The position numbers and the translations under genes were made by a program. From positions 1 through 64,000 of the forward strand of contig NZ_NJDE01000008.1 of assembly GCF_002205895.1 (NCBI RefSeq): a stretch of DNA of 64,000 nt, in the 5' to 3' direction. The number at the start of each line of letters is the position of its first letter. Within the stretch, counting starts at the first letter, position 1. The notes beneath the pieces were generated by a model, which saw only the letters and a list, made by a program, of their open reading frames with translations, was not told the origin of the DNA and made no database searches. Shown piece by piece: positions 25,696-34,659 of this stretch. The stretch is from Saccharibacillus sp. O23. GTDB lineage: Bacteria > Bacillota > Bacilli > Paenibacillales > Paenibacillaceae.

Positions 25696-26724
25696 CTAGA
25701 AAAACCCATCCCGCTTAAACGTAATATTCCGCGCATGGCGCAGCTTTTTGAGTACAGCAGGCTTTCCTTCGATCCGATGATTCGTCAAGCTGAGATATTT
25801 CAACCGGCGCAGATTTCCTAGTTCGTCCGGCAGCTCCATCAATCCGCTGTATTCGATATGTAATGACTCCAGATTCTCCAACATTCCGATCTCCGGAGGC
25901 AGCGTCTTGAGCAGCAGTTCTTCTTTGGACGGCGCTTGCCATTCCGGTTCGCTATGCGGTTCGGGATGACAGGCGTTGACGAGTTGAAAAGAGCGCAGTT
26001 TGCCGGCTCTGCCGATCGCAGACGGAATTTCGCTCAGATTGCCGGCATACACCGTCAATTCTTCGAGATTAGGCAGACCGAACAACGTGTCCGGCAGCTC
26101 GCGAAGATGGGCATCGAACAATTCCACGTTTCGCAGCGACGGAATTTCGACCAGCCGCTCCGCCAACTCCGCCGTCCCCGTCCCTTGAAGCTCCAGCCGA
26201 TCCGACTCGTGATATTTCGCCAGTTCGAACAACTCTTCCGGTGCAGGCGGTTCTTTGATATCGACCAGCATAACGCCGCGCAGCGATTCTTTCAGCATCT
26301 CTGCTTCCTCCGGCGTTACCCGCAGTTCCCGATAACTCTCGTGCGTGACCGTCCGCAGCCAATCTTCGCCGTCCGCCTGTTGAAAACAAAGATCTTCCGG
26401 CATCCCTTGCCCGATCCAGCTTTGCAGGTTATCCGAGTATCGTTTGAGAATCTCCGCCGTCTCCGGGCAGCAGCGCCAGACGTAGATCGGCAGATCGAAC
26501 TCGTAGCTGCGAGCGGCTGCGTGAATCCGTCGTACCGCCCACTTTTCCCGAACCAAATAAGGCTTCAATTCCTCGACGATCCGCAGCGGAAAATACGGCA
26601 TGATCTCATATTCGTCCCCTTCCGGAAAACGATTGTCCATTAGCGAGAAGGTCTCGCAGACTTTGGTCGCATAATCGATCAGACGGTAATAAGCTTCCCC
26701 CGAAGGGTTGTTGTAGATATGCAT
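25696..26724 (-). CDS. Leucine-rich-repeat protein with unknown N-terminal domain (paralogue 1)
   Basis: 342 residues; ATG at 26724 has an AAAAGGAG site and gives the start MHIYNNPSGEAYYRLIDYA, shared with the paralogue at 27398-28525. Residues 1-170 form an unidentified domain containing RCCPETAEILKR and a TPEEAEMLKE element. Residues about 170-342 hold LRR units of the bacterial type (LPDTLFGLPNLEELTVYAGNLSEIPSAIG; LPPEIGMLENLESLHIEYSGLMELPDELGNLRRLKYLSLTNH). LRR scaffolds mediate protein binding. No signal peptide, so cytoplasmic. Head of a three-gene leftward unit. Confidence 0.8.
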   Translation of the reverse strand: MHIYNNPSGEAYYRLIDYATKVCETFSLMDNRFPEGDEYEIMPYFPLRIVEELKPYLVREKWAVRRIHAAARSYEFDLPIYVWRCCPETAEILKRYSDNLQSWIGQGMPEDLCFQQADGEDWLRTVTHESYRELRVTPEEAEMLKESLRGVMLVDIKEPPAPEELFELAKYHESDRLELQGTGTAELAERLVEIPSLRNVELFDAHLRELPDTLFGLPNLEELTVYAGNLSEIPSAIGRAGKLRSFQLVNACHPEPHSEPEWQAPSKEELLLKTLPPEIGMLENLESLHIEYSGLMELPDELGNLRRLKYLSLTNHRIEGKPAVLKKLRHARNITFKRDGFF

Positions 26725-26821
26725 ACAGACTCCTTTTCGTATAAAAACGGGATAGACGGAATTGCGATTCCCAACTTCATCGTGACTTGCGGCGTCTAAA
26801 TCGAGTAAAGGAGGAAGAAAG

Positions 26822-27382
26822 ATGACCCCGCTGCTCCATATACTCGATTTTCTCGCCTTAGTGATCACGATGATTCTGCTGATCGCGTTTATCGTAAAAT
26901 GGATTGCTCATTTGACCAAACAAAAAGCATTCCCGCGCAAAACGCTTTTCTCGACGTTGATCGGATTGGCGCTGTTTTCGGGAATATTCGTTTATTTGGA
27001 CTATTTCTTCACTTTCGACAGGATCGACCGCAGCGCGATGCAGATCGGGCCCGAGGTACCGTCTCCCGAAGGCCGTTATACCGCGCATGCCTACTATGAA
27101 CCTTACGGCGGAGCCGCCGGAGGCGTCAACGTATGGATCGAGATCGAAAATCATGCCTCAAGCACGGTTAAAACCGTTTATTACGCGGACGCCAACCCTC
27201 GGATTTCCCTGACATGGGTAGACGAACAGACCCTTGCGATCGAAAATGCGGGCGGGCCCGCGGCTTCCGATCGGAACGCGACGTTGAACGTCGATACCGA
27301 AATCTATCACGATACCGGCTTGGCATGTCAAAGCTTGCTGATGAAAAACGATTACGAACAATGCTACCGGCACGAAAAATAA
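26822..27382 (+). CDS. DUF5412-type membrane protein
   Basis: 186 residues, AAAGGAGG before the ATG. Two N-terminal helices (ILDFLALVITMILLIAFIVKWIA and LFSTLIGLALFSGIFVYLDYFF), then an extracytoplasmic domain with SPEGRYTAHAYYEPYGGAAGGVNVWIEI and the strand WVDEQTLAIEN, as in the DUF5412 family of Bacillales. Function unknown. It sits between the two LRR paralogues, divergent from the first and convergent with the second (15 bp). Confidence 0.75.
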   Translation: MTPLLHILDFLALVITMILLIAFIVKWIAHLTKQKAFPRKTLFSTLIGLALFSGIFVYLDYFFTFDRIDRSAMQIGPEVPSPEGRYTAHAYYEPYGGAAGGVNVWIEIENHASSTVKTVYYADANPRISLTWVDEQTLAIENAGGPAASDRNATLNVDTEIYHDTGLACQSLLMKNDYEQCYRHEK

Positions 27383-27397
27383 CGCACGTTCAGCCGC

Positions 27398-28525
27398 TCA
27401 CTCGAAATAATGCCGGGAGAACGGTCCGCTGTATCTTCCGCTGTCGCGCGCCGTATCGACGGATTCCAGCTTTTTCAACCGCTTCAGCACTTCCGGTTCT
27501 TCGTTTTCCAGCAGATTGTCCGACAGGTCCAGCACGCGCAGATTGCGGAGTCCGACCAGTTCTTCGGGCAGCGTGCGGAGCCCCGTATAAGTGATTCTTA
27601 GCGAACGCAGCCGTTTCATCCGCCCGAGCTCGGGAGGCAGCGACGTCAGCGACAGCCGTTCTTTGGGCAGCAGCTTCCAATCTTTCGGATTGGCCGTCGA
27701 TTTATGGCTGTTCACCCCTCCTTCCGGCAGCAGCGGCACATTGGACAGCTCCAGCGACCGCAGATTGCCGAGCTTTGCGATCTCTGCCGGAATCGGCCCG
27801 AGATCGCGCGTGCTCAGCGTCAGATGCCTCAAGCTTTCCACTTCAAACAGCTGCGGCGGCAGTGTTCCGATCTCTTCGTCATGCACCTCCAGCATCCGCA
27901 GCCACGGCAGCTTGTCGATGCGTCGCAATGCTTTCGCCGCTCCCGGACCCATCAATTCCAGCCGATCGTAGCGATGGTGAAGAGTCAGCTCCAGCATCCG
28001 GATCGGGTCGCGAATCGGGTAAGAGTCAATGAGGAAAAGGCCCGGAATTTCCCGATAGAGCCACTCCGCTTCCTCCGGCGAAACGCGCATATAGGCGATG
28101 TCTTCGTGCGAAGTGCCGCCCATCATCCATTCCCCTTGAGCGTCGTAGAAGTTCAGGTCCTCCGGCAGCCCGCTGCCCGGCGTCCAGCGGTGAATCCAGC
28201 CGAAAAGGTGATCGGTCGTTTTTTTCAGAAACTCTCCGGTCTCCGGGCAGCAGCGGTAATGCCAATACAGATCGTCGTACGATTCATCCACGTAAACGCC
28301 GTACTCGTCATGGTGTCCGATTTCACAATGATAGACTTCCTCACGCACGAAATAAGGCTTGATCTCTTCCATCACCGCCCACTCCGGAATCGGCGGATCG
28401 TCCGGCTGCTGCACGCGCGGAATTCGCGGCCCTGTAAGCGAGAAGGTCTCGGCCCTAGCCATCATATAATCGATCAGTCTGTAATAGGCTTCGCCTCGCG
28501 GATCGTTGTAGATCAGCATATGCAT
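27398..28525 (-). CDS. Leucine-rich-repeat protein with unknown N-terminal domain (paralogue 2)
   Basis: 375 residues; ATG at 28525 with AGGAGG 7 nt upstream. The start (MHMLIYNDPRGEAYYRLIDYMMARAETFSLTGPR) and the RCCPETGEFLKKTTDHL and VSPEEAEWLYREIPGLFLID segments parallel those of paralogue 1. LRR units follow (LPPQLFEVESLRHLTLSTRDLGPIPAEIAKLGNLRSLELSN; LRTLPEELVGLRNLRVLDLSDNLLE). The copies are clearly diverged, so the duplication is not recent. Partner unknown. Confidence 0.8.
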   Translation of the reverse strand: MHMLIYNDPRGEAYYRLIDYMMARAETFSLTGPRIPRVQQPDDPPIPEWAVMEEIKPYFVREEVYHCEIGHHDEYGVYVDESYDDLYWHYRCCPETGEFLKKTTDHLFGWIHRWTPGSGLPEDLNFYDAQGEWMMGGTSHEDIAYMRVSPEEAEWLYREIPGLFLIDSYPIRDPIRMLELTLHHRYDRLELMGPGAAKALRRIDKLPWLRMLEVHDEEIGTLPPQLFEVESLRHLTLSTRDLGPIPAEIAKLGNLRSLELSNVPLLPEGGVNSHKSTANPKDWKLLPKERLSLTSLPPELGRMKRLRSLRITYTGLRTLPEELVGLRNLRVLDLSDNLLENEEPEVLKRLKKLESVDTARDSGRYSGPFSRHYFE

Positions 28526-28771
28526 GCCGTTTCCTCCTTGCGCCGCGCTTCTCTGTTCATTATCGCAGAAAACGAAGCCGGCCGACAAAATCCTTCCTTT
28601 CGGATAAACGCGTATAGTTGCTCAACAGTTTGCTAACGTTGGACCGAGTATTTTTGCCGATAGACCGACTTTTTGCGCAATTCCCTTTTGTATTTCTATT
28701 TTTACGTATAAAATAAGGAAGATCAAAGTTTATCAACATCTTACAAATTCCCGGCTTAGGAGAACCTATAC

Positions 28772-29524
28772 ATGATCAAATCGCAGCGGATCAATCAAAT
28801 CAAAGAATACGTTTTCGAACACGAGTCCGTTTCTCTGGAAGAACTGGTGGCGCAGTTCGGCGTGTCGATGAATACCATCCGGCGGGACGTCAAAGACCTC
28901 GTGGATTCCGGCATGCTGCGCAAAGTCTACGGCGGCGTATCGGTCAACCACTCGACGCTGGTCGTGTTCGACGAACGCAAAGACCGCAATCTTACCAAAA
29001 AGCAGGAAATCGGACGTTTGGCCGCGCAGTTCGTGGAAGACGGAGACGTGATCTTCGTCGATTCCGGCACCACGACGCTGGAACTGCTTCCTTTTATCAG
29101 CCAGAAGCAGCTTACGGTAGTCACCAACAACTTCGATTTTATTCATCAAGCCAAACCGTACGCGGGATTGACCATCTTCTCTACCGGAGGCATGTTCGAA
29201 CGCAAAACGGATTCTTTCGTCGGTTTCCAGAGTATCGAACTGCTGAAAAAATACAATATCAATAAGGCGTTCGTCGCTTCGACCGGCATCTCGCTGACCA
29301 ACGGCGTAACCAACTCTTCCCCGCTGGAGACCGATCTCAAAAGCACCGTCGTGGAGAAAAGCCTGAACGTGTTCCTCATGATCGACGACAGCAAATTCGA
29401 CAAATACGCGCTGACCACCTACTGCTCGTTAAGCGATATCGATTACCTGATCACGAACGAAGTGCCGAACGAGTCTTATCTGCACTATGCGCGCGAGAAT
29501 AATATTCGGATCGTGACGGCTTAA
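28772..29524 (+). CDS. DeoR-family regulator, IolR-like (copy 1)
   Basis: 250 residues. N-terminal helix-turn-helix RINQIKEYVFEHESVSLEELVAQFGVSMNTIRRDVKDLV with the diagnostic TIRRD, then the DeoR sugar-phosphate sensor domain with VFVDSGTTTLELLPF, STGGMFERKTDSFVG, and KAFVASTGISLTNGVTNSSP. Related to B. subtilis IolR and to the second copy at 36412. It is convergent with iolJ and shares its terminator. AGGAG lies before the ATG. Upstream, GATCAAAG and ATCAACA resemble IolR half-sites and may allow self-control. Role in inositol regulation is inference from position and family. Confidence 0.85.
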   Translation: MIKSQRINQIKEYVFEHESVSLEELVAQFGVSMNTIRRDVKDLVDSGMLRKVYGGVSVNHSTLVVFDERKDRNLTKKQEIGRLAAQFVEDGDVIFVDSGTTTLELLPFISQKQLTVVTNNFDFIHQAKPYAGLTIFSTGGMFERKTDSFVGFQSIELLKKYNINKAFVASTGISLTNGVTNSSPLETDLKSTVVEKSLNVFLMIDDSKFDKYALTTYCSLSDIDYLITNEVPNESYLHYARENNIRIVTA

Positions 29525-29608
29525 AAGAAATCGTTCCGAAAGCCGCTCGGCGTTTCGCGCTTCCTGCTTTGTCGGAAATCGCGGATCCATACGAAACCGA
29601 GCCTATTC

Positions 29609-29653
29609 AAAAAGACCTCGCCCTCCACGAAAAAGTGGATGACGAGGTCTTTT
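29609..29653. terminator. Bidirectional terminator, deoR copy 1 / iolABCDJ
   Basis: Perfect 11-bp outer stem AAAAGACCTCG / CGAGGTCTTTT with an inner TCCAC/GTGGA stem, flanked by A and T runs on both sides. Confidence 0.9.
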
Positions 29654-29725
29654 GGTTCTGGCGGATATCCGTCAAGAAGTACGTCGGCTTGCCGGAAATT
29701 CGTGCTTGGCGAAGTCAAACGGCCG

Positions 29726-30616
29726 TTACCGCGCTTGCGCGTCCAGACTTTCCGCTACGACGGCCGCGCGGCCGCTCGATCCGAATTCCCGCATCTTCGC
29801 GACTACCGCCGCCTTGATCGCGTCGCGGCTCGGCGTCAGAATCTTGCGCGGTTCGGTCGTCTCCGCATCTTCGGCCAACGTGCGGCGAAGCTGCTCGGTC
29901 CAGACGGTCACGCATTCCGTATTGATATTGATCTTCGCGTGTCCCAATTCGATCGCCCGGCGCAGTTGGTCGGTCGGAATGCCCGAAGCGCCGTGCAGAA
30001 CGAGCGGGATGCCGACCGACCGCGAGATCGCTTCCATCTCCGCGAAGCCGAGTTTCGGCTCGCCGAGATATTTGCCGTGCACGGAACCGAGCGCCGCGGC
30101 CAGCGCGTCGATGCCCGTCTCTTCGACGATCCGGACGCATTCGCCGAGATCCGCGTAGTTGATGCCGCCGATCAAGCCGTCTTCCATTCCTCCGACCGTG
30201 CCGACCTCCGCTTCGACGGACACGCCGTGCGGAGCCGCGTAGTCGACCACGGTCTTCGTGTCGCGAATATTGACGTCGATCGGATCATGCGAACCGTCGT
30301 ACATGACGGACGTGAACCCGGCGTCGATCGCCCTCAGGCAGCTCTCCACTTTCTTGCCGTGATCCAGATGGAGCGCGACCGGCACGGTCATTCCTTTTTC
30401 TTCGACCAGCGTACGCACCAGAGCCGAGACGAGGCGGTAACCTCCGAGATAATCGATCAGGCGATCCGACGCGGCCACGATGACCGGAGACTCTTCTTCC
30501 TGCGCGGCATCGAGAATCGCATGAACCCAGCACAGACCGTTGATATTGAATTGCCCGACCGCGTATCGTTCCCGCTTCGCCCGTTCCAGCATGTCTTTCA
30601 TGGACGCCAACGTCAT
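29726..30616 (-). CDS. iolJ: 6-phospho-5-dehydro-2-deoxy-D-gluconate aldolase (class II)
   Basis: 296 residues from an ATG with GGAGG 8 nt upstream. Splits 2-deoxy-5-keto-gluconate-6-phosphate into dihydroxyacetone phosphate and malonate semialdehyde. Zinc-aldolase features: ALHLDHGKKVESC (HxDH), MYDGSHDPIDVNIRDT, VEAEVGTVGG, LGSVHGKY and LVLHGASGI with the metal-binding His residues. The general fold is shared with fructose- and tagatose-bisphosphate aldolases, but its place as last gene after iolD assigns it to inositol breakdown. Confidence 0.92.
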   Translation of the reverse strand: MTLASMKDMLERAKRERYAVGQFNINGLCWVHAILDAAQEEESPVIVAASDRLIDYLGGYRLVSALVRTLVEEKGMTVPVALHLDHGKKVESCLRAIDAGFTSVMYDGSHDPIDVNIRDTKTVVDYAAPHGVSVEAEVGTVGGMEDGLIGGINYADLGECVRIVEETGIDALAAALGSVHGKYLGEPKLGFAEMEAISRSVGIPLVLHGASGIPTDQLRRAIELGHAKININTECVTVWTEQLRRTLAEDAETTEPRKILTPSRDAIKAAVVAKMREFGSSGRAAVVAESLDAQAR

Positions 30617-30668
30617 GCTCCGCACCTCCGTTTTCGCTTCGGGTATTCGGTTCTCGATCCCCGACTTT

Positions 30669-32582
30669 CTAATACTGCTTGGCCGTCCGCAGCTTCTCGG
30701 TACGGCGCCGATGCGCTTCGCGCACGCCTTCGTTCTCCGAGACTTCGGCCACCCCGACGTTCCACCAGCTGTCGTAGCCGTGGGACATGGTCTTCGGCAG
30801 CACTTTCATCTCGATCAAGGTCGATACGCGCTGCTGCTTGGCATCTTCGATCGCCGCCCGGATCTCTTCGACCGTGTTGGCGCGATAGACTTTCGCTCCG
30901 TATCCTTCGGCGATCTTGGCATAATCGATATTCATGATCGTTCCTTCGTGATCGCGGAATTCGCAGTGGAAACTGCCGCCGCCGTTCTCCATCTGCAAGT
31001 TGTTGATGCAGCCGAAGCCGGAATTGTCGAACAGCATGATATTGATCTTGTTGCCGGTCTGAAGCGCCGTCACCAGTTCCGAATGCATCATGAGGAAGCT
31101 GCCGTCGCCGACCAGACTGTAGACTTCCCGCTCCGGATTCGCCAGACGAATGCCGAGCGCGCCGGCCACCTCGTAACCCATGCAGGAATAACCGTATTCC
31201 AGATGGTAAGTATTCGGGACTTCCGCGTTCCAGAGCCGCTGCAGATCGCCCGGCAGCGAACCGGCGGAAGAGACCATGACCGAGTCTTTGTCGATCGCTT
31301 CGTTGACCGCGATCACGGCCGCCGTCTGGGTCAATTCGGTGCCCAGCGCATCGGCATAGCCGTTCAGCGTTTCCTGCGTGAACTGGCCTTCGACCTCCGG
31401 CTCGAAGCCGGAACGCGCGAACTTCGCTTCGCCCAGACGCGCGCGTTCCGCGTCCCAATCGGTTTTCAGTTCGGCGATGCGGGAACCGAATTCGCTTCGG
31501 TAGCCGCCGAGCCGCCCGTGCAGCGCGGCCAGGGCCGATTTGGCGTCGGCCACTACGGACAGGCCTTCCAGTTTGTACGTCTGCATCCGGCTGACGTTGA
31601 TATTCAAGAACTGCGCGCGTTCGAAGTCGAACGCGGTCTTCGACGCGGTCGTAAAATCGGTATACCGCGTGCCGATCCCGATGATCAGATCGGCTTCGCG
31701 CACGGCGGCGTTGGCGGCCGAAGTGCCGAGCACGCCCGTGCCGCCTAGATGATTGGCGAACGTGTACTCGACCGTGGACTTGCCGGCGTGGGTCTCGACC
31801 AGCGGAATATCGCAGGCTTCCGAGAGCGCGATCAGTTCTTCGCGGGCGCCGGAATATTTGGCGCCGCCTCCGACCAGCAGCACCGGCTTGCGGCTGGCGC
31901 GAATCCGTTCTTCGGCGGCGTCCAGCTCGCGCGCGCTCGGCTGCAAGCGGTCCATGTAATGAACGCGCTTACGGAAAAATCCGGCATCGTAATCGAACGC
32001 TTCGCCTTCGGTATCTTGGCAGAGGCAGATCGTGACCGGGCCGCTGCGGGCCGGATCGGTCAGCACTTCGAACGCCCGCAGCAGGCTGCTCATGAGCTGC
32101 TCGGGGCGGGTAATGCGGTCCCAATAGCGGGACACCGGCTTCAGCGCGTCGTTGGTCGTCACGGCGAAGCTGTACTCCTGCTCGAACTGTTGGAGCACCG
32201 GATCGGGCTGACGCGACGCGAACGTATCTGCCGGAAGCAGCAGCACCGGCAGATTGTTCGCCAGCGCCGTCGCGGCCGCCGTTACCAGATTGGCCGATCC
32301 CGGACCGGAAGACGCGGTGACCGCGAAGATCTTGCGGCGCAGATTTTCTTTGGCGTAAGCGATCGCGGCATGCGCCATCCCCTGCTCGTTCTTGCCCGGG
32401 AACACTTTGAGATGTCCGGGTTCCTGCTCGAGCGCCTGCCCGATGCCGAGCACGTTGCCGTGGCCGAATACCGCGAAGACGCCTTCGACGAACGGCGTCT
32501 CGACGCCGTCGACCGAAATGTACTGCTGGTTCAGGAACTTGATCAGCGCCTGAGCCGTCGTCAATCGAATCGTGTTCCCCAT
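30669..32582 (-). CDS. iolD: 3D-(3,5/4)-trihydroxycyclohexane-1,2-dione hydrolase
   Basis: 637 residues, start MGNTIRLTTAQALIKFLNQQYISVDG. Thiamine-diphosphate enzyme that opens the ring of the inositol catabolite. The N-terminal PYR domain has FPGKNEQGMAHAAIAYAKE with the catalytic Glu; the C-terminal PP domain has SLVGDGSFLMMHSELVTALQTGNKINIMLFDNSGFGCINNLQ, the diphosphate/Mg2+ GDG motif. A middle TPP_M domain (LLVGGGAKYSGAREELI) lies between. Fourth gene of the iol unit. Confidence 0.96.
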   Translation of the reverse strand: MGNTIRLTTAQALIKFLNQQYISVDGVETPFVEGVFAVFGHGNVLGIGQALEQEPGHLKVFPGKNEQGMAHAAIAYAKENLRRKIFAVTASSGPGSANLVTAAATALANNLPVLLLPADTFASRQPDPVLQQFEQEYSFAVTTNDALKPVSRYWDRITRPEQLMSSLLRAFEVLTDPARSGPVTICLCQDTEGEAFDYDAGFFRKRVHYMDRLQPSARELDAAEERIRASRKPVLLVGGGAKYSGAREELIALSEACDIPLVETHAGKSTVEYTFANHLGGTGVLGTSAANAAVREADLIIGIGTRYTDFTTASKTAFDFERAQFLNINVSRMQTYKLEGLSVVADAKSALAALHGRLGGYRSEFGSRIAELKTDWDAERARLGEAKFARSGFEPEVEGQFTQETLNGYADALGTELTQTAAVIAVNEAIDKDSVMVSSAGSLPGDLQRLWNAEVPNTYHLEYGYSCMGYEVAGALGIRLANPEREVYSLVGDGSFLMMHSELVTALQTGNKINIMLFDNSGFGCINNLQMENGGGSFHCEFRDHEGTIMNIDYAKIAEGYGAKVYRANTVEEIRAAIEDAKQQRVSTLIEMKVLPKTMSHGYDSWWNVGVAEVSENEGVREAHRRRTEKLRTAKQY

Positions 32583-32654
32583 ATGACCTTCCACCTTTGT
32601 TTGAAATCAAGCGAACCCCGGTCTGCCGGATTTCGCCCGTCGTCTTGTCTCGGG

Positions 32655-33638
32655 TCAGGCATTCACGGATTGGCTGTCGATCAGCGCTTCGATCTCTTCC
32701 GCGCGCGGCATGGCGTCGGAAGAGCTGTGCCGGCTGACCACGATCGAAGCCGAAGCGCTTCCGTATTTGAGCGCGGTCTCCAATCCTTTGCCGTTGATAT
32801 AAGCGTACAGGAACGCGGAAGCGTAAGAATCTCCCGCGCCGAACGTTTTGAGTACCTGCGTCTTGTAGGCATAAGCGCGGAACGTCTCGCCTTCGCGGGT
32901 ATACGCGTAAGAGCCTTCGACGCCGTGCTTGATCACGATGATGCTCGGCGAATGACGGAACAATTCTTCGGTCGTCCGGTCGTTGGAACTGCCTTCGGCA
33001 TTCTCCAGAATGTCGTATTCGTCGCGCGTGCCGATCACGATGTCGGACTGCTTCGCGACGAGCGAATAATAGACGGCCGTTTCTTCCGGCGACGTCCACG
33101 TATACGGGCGATAATCCAGTTCGAACGCGATCTTGACGCCGTTCCGCTTCGCGGACTGCACCGCTTTGAGCACCGCTTCGCGCGAAGGGCTCTGCGCCAG
33201 CGCCGTGCCGGATACGAGCAGGATTCCGGCTTGCTTGATATAATCTTCGTCCACTTCTTCCGGTCGGAGATACAAGTCGGCGACTTGATCGCGATACATC
33301 AGAATGCTGCACTCTTCCGGGCTTTTGATCTCGGTAAAAGCCAGCCCCGTCTTATGTCCTTCCCGATCGATCACGGTGCGGGACATATCGACGCCGGATT
33401 TCTCCATATAATCGCGGATAAAACGGCCGTGCTGGTCGTCGGCCAGTTTGCCGATAAATCCGGTCTTCAGTCCCAGCCTGGCGGACCCGATCGCGATATT
33501 GGCCGGAGAACCTCCGACATATTTCGAGAACGTCATCGTTTCTTCCATCGGTCGGTTGTATTCCGTCGCGTTCAGGTCGATACAGGCTCTGCCGATCGCG
33601 ATCACGTCGAACTCCCGACGGTTTGCTGCGCTGCTCAT
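32655..33638 (-). CDS. iolC: 5-dehydro-2-deoxygluconokinase
   Basis: 327 residues, PfkB-family sugar kinase. Phosphorylates 5-dehydro-2-deoxygluconate. FDVIAIGRACIDLNATEYNRPMEE at the start, YVGGSPANIAIGSARLGLKTGFIGKL as PfkB signature 1, and KTFGAGDSYASAFLYA as signature 2 with the catalytic Asp. Lies 60 bp after iolB and 72 bp before iolD. Confidence 0.96.
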   Translation of the reverse strand: MSSAANRREFDVIAIGRACIDLNATEYNRPMEETMTFSKYVGGSPANIAIGSARLGLKTGFIGKLADDQHGRFIRDYMEKSGVDMSRTVIDREGHKTGLAFTEIKSPEECSILMYRDQVADLYLRPEEVDEDYIKQAGILLVSGTALAQSPSREAVLKAVQSAKRNGVKIAFELDYRPYTWTSPEETAVYYSLVAKQSDIVIGTRDEYDILENAEGSSNDRTTEELFRHSPSIIVIKHGVEGSYAYTREGETFRAYAYKTQVLKTFGAGDSYASAFLYAYINGKGLETALKYGSASASIVVSRHSSSDAMPRAEEIEALIDSQSVNA

Positions 33639-33698
33639 CTTCTCACGGCCCCTTTGGCTTGAAGGTTAAGCGCGCGTTCGCCGCGCGCCGCAAAGCGA

Positions 33699-34517
33699 TT
33701 ACGGACGGTTCAGAATCCATTCGTGATCCGGGTCGTTATGGAATTTCCAGATCCGTTTCGGTCCGGCCATGACGTTCAGATAATACGAAGCGTAACCGTC
33801 CGGCACGCCGACCGGATGATAACCGACCGGCACGATCACGACGTCGCCGTGTTCGACCGCCATCGTCTCGTCCAAGCTTCGGTCGTCCGTGTAGACGCGC
33901 TGGAACACGAAGCCCTGCCGCGGGTCTATTTCATGGTAATACGTTTCTTCGAGCATCGATTCGTCCGGCAGGTTGTCTTGATCGTGCTTATGCGGCGGAT
34001 AACTGGAGAAGTTGCCGCTTTCCGTATACACTTCGACGACCAGCAGGCTGCTCGCGGAAGGATCGGAATCCGGCAGGATATTATGAACGGTCCGGCGATT
34101 CTGATATTTCCCGCGCTGTTCCGGCTCGATTTCTGCGGCCGCCAACACCTTGGTCGGCAGCGGTTCCAGAGACGGCGCGTAGCAGAGAGCGGCGCGCGCG
34201 CCGGTCACGCCCGCGACCGAGAACGCTTTGCCTCCGGAGACGAATACGCTGTCCGTCGGCTTGCGCTCGAACACGCTGTCGCGGGTTCCGATATTTTCGA
34301 AAACATGCTCGTCTTGGGTGACGGTAATGCGTCCGGTCAACGCTACGATGCAGCATTCGTCGCCGTCCAGTTTTTCTTCGTACACGCTCCCCGGCTCCAG
34401 CTCGATCAGCCGGAACGCCACGTATTTCAGCCGGGAATCCCGCTTCAATACTTCTTGAACGACGGTCACGCCGCCGAGCTGTTTGTTCAGCGGTTTGCGC
34501 TGCAAATGGCTTGCCAC
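33699..34517 (-). CDS. iolB: 5-deoxy-glucuronate isomerase
   Basis: 272 residues, GTG start with AGGAGG 7 nt upstream. Converts 5-deoxyglucuronate to 5-dehydro-2-deoxygluconate. Double cupin (KduI/IolB) fold; the C-terminal barrel shows FSSYPPHKHDQDN, LEETYYHEIDPRQGFVFQRVYTDDRSLDETMAVEHGDVVIVPVGYHPV, with the metal-binding His residues. Separated from iolA by 142 bp that contain a degenerate copy of the dispersed F repeat. Confidence 0.95.
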   Translation of the reverse strand: MASHLQRKPLNKQLGGVTVVQEVLKRDSRLKYVAFRLIELEPGSVYEEKLDGDECCIVALTGRITVTQDEHVFENIGTRDSVFERKPTDSVFVSGGKAFSVAGVTGARAALCYAPSLEPLPTKVLAAAEIEPEQRGKYQNRRTVHNILPDSDPSASSLLVVEVYTESGNFSSYPPHKHDQDNLPDESMLEETYYHEIDPRQGFVFQRVYTDDRSLDETMAVEHGDVVIVPVGYHPVGVPDGYASYYLNVMAGPKRIWKFHNDPDHEWILNRP

Positions 34518-34574
34518 ATCTATTCCTCCTCTATCGTTCTCTCTGGTCCTTAGTACCTTGTCAACAATAAAGGT

Positions 34575-34640
34575 AGGAATACGCTCCCCTGAATCGCACT
34601 TGAAGCGTGTGCGTTTCAGTGAAACGTAAACCTCTGATTA
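34575..34640. repeat. Degenerate copy of the dispersed F repeat between iolA and iolB
   Basis: On the minus strand GAGGTTTACGTTTCACTGAAA and CGCACACGCTTCAAGTGCGA align loosely with the F1/F2 repeats (GGTTTGAGYCYTTCGGAAA, CACGGTTCAAGCG). The similarity is by eye, about two thirds identical. Confidence 0.4.
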
Positions 34641-34659
34641 AGAGTTGAAAGGGTACTCA

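Noticed and set aside
24339-25736. 465-codon reading as one protein
   Set aside because: Only its last 180 codons have a ribosome site and sensible composition; the upstream part is an out-of-frame copy of the 249-residue gene.
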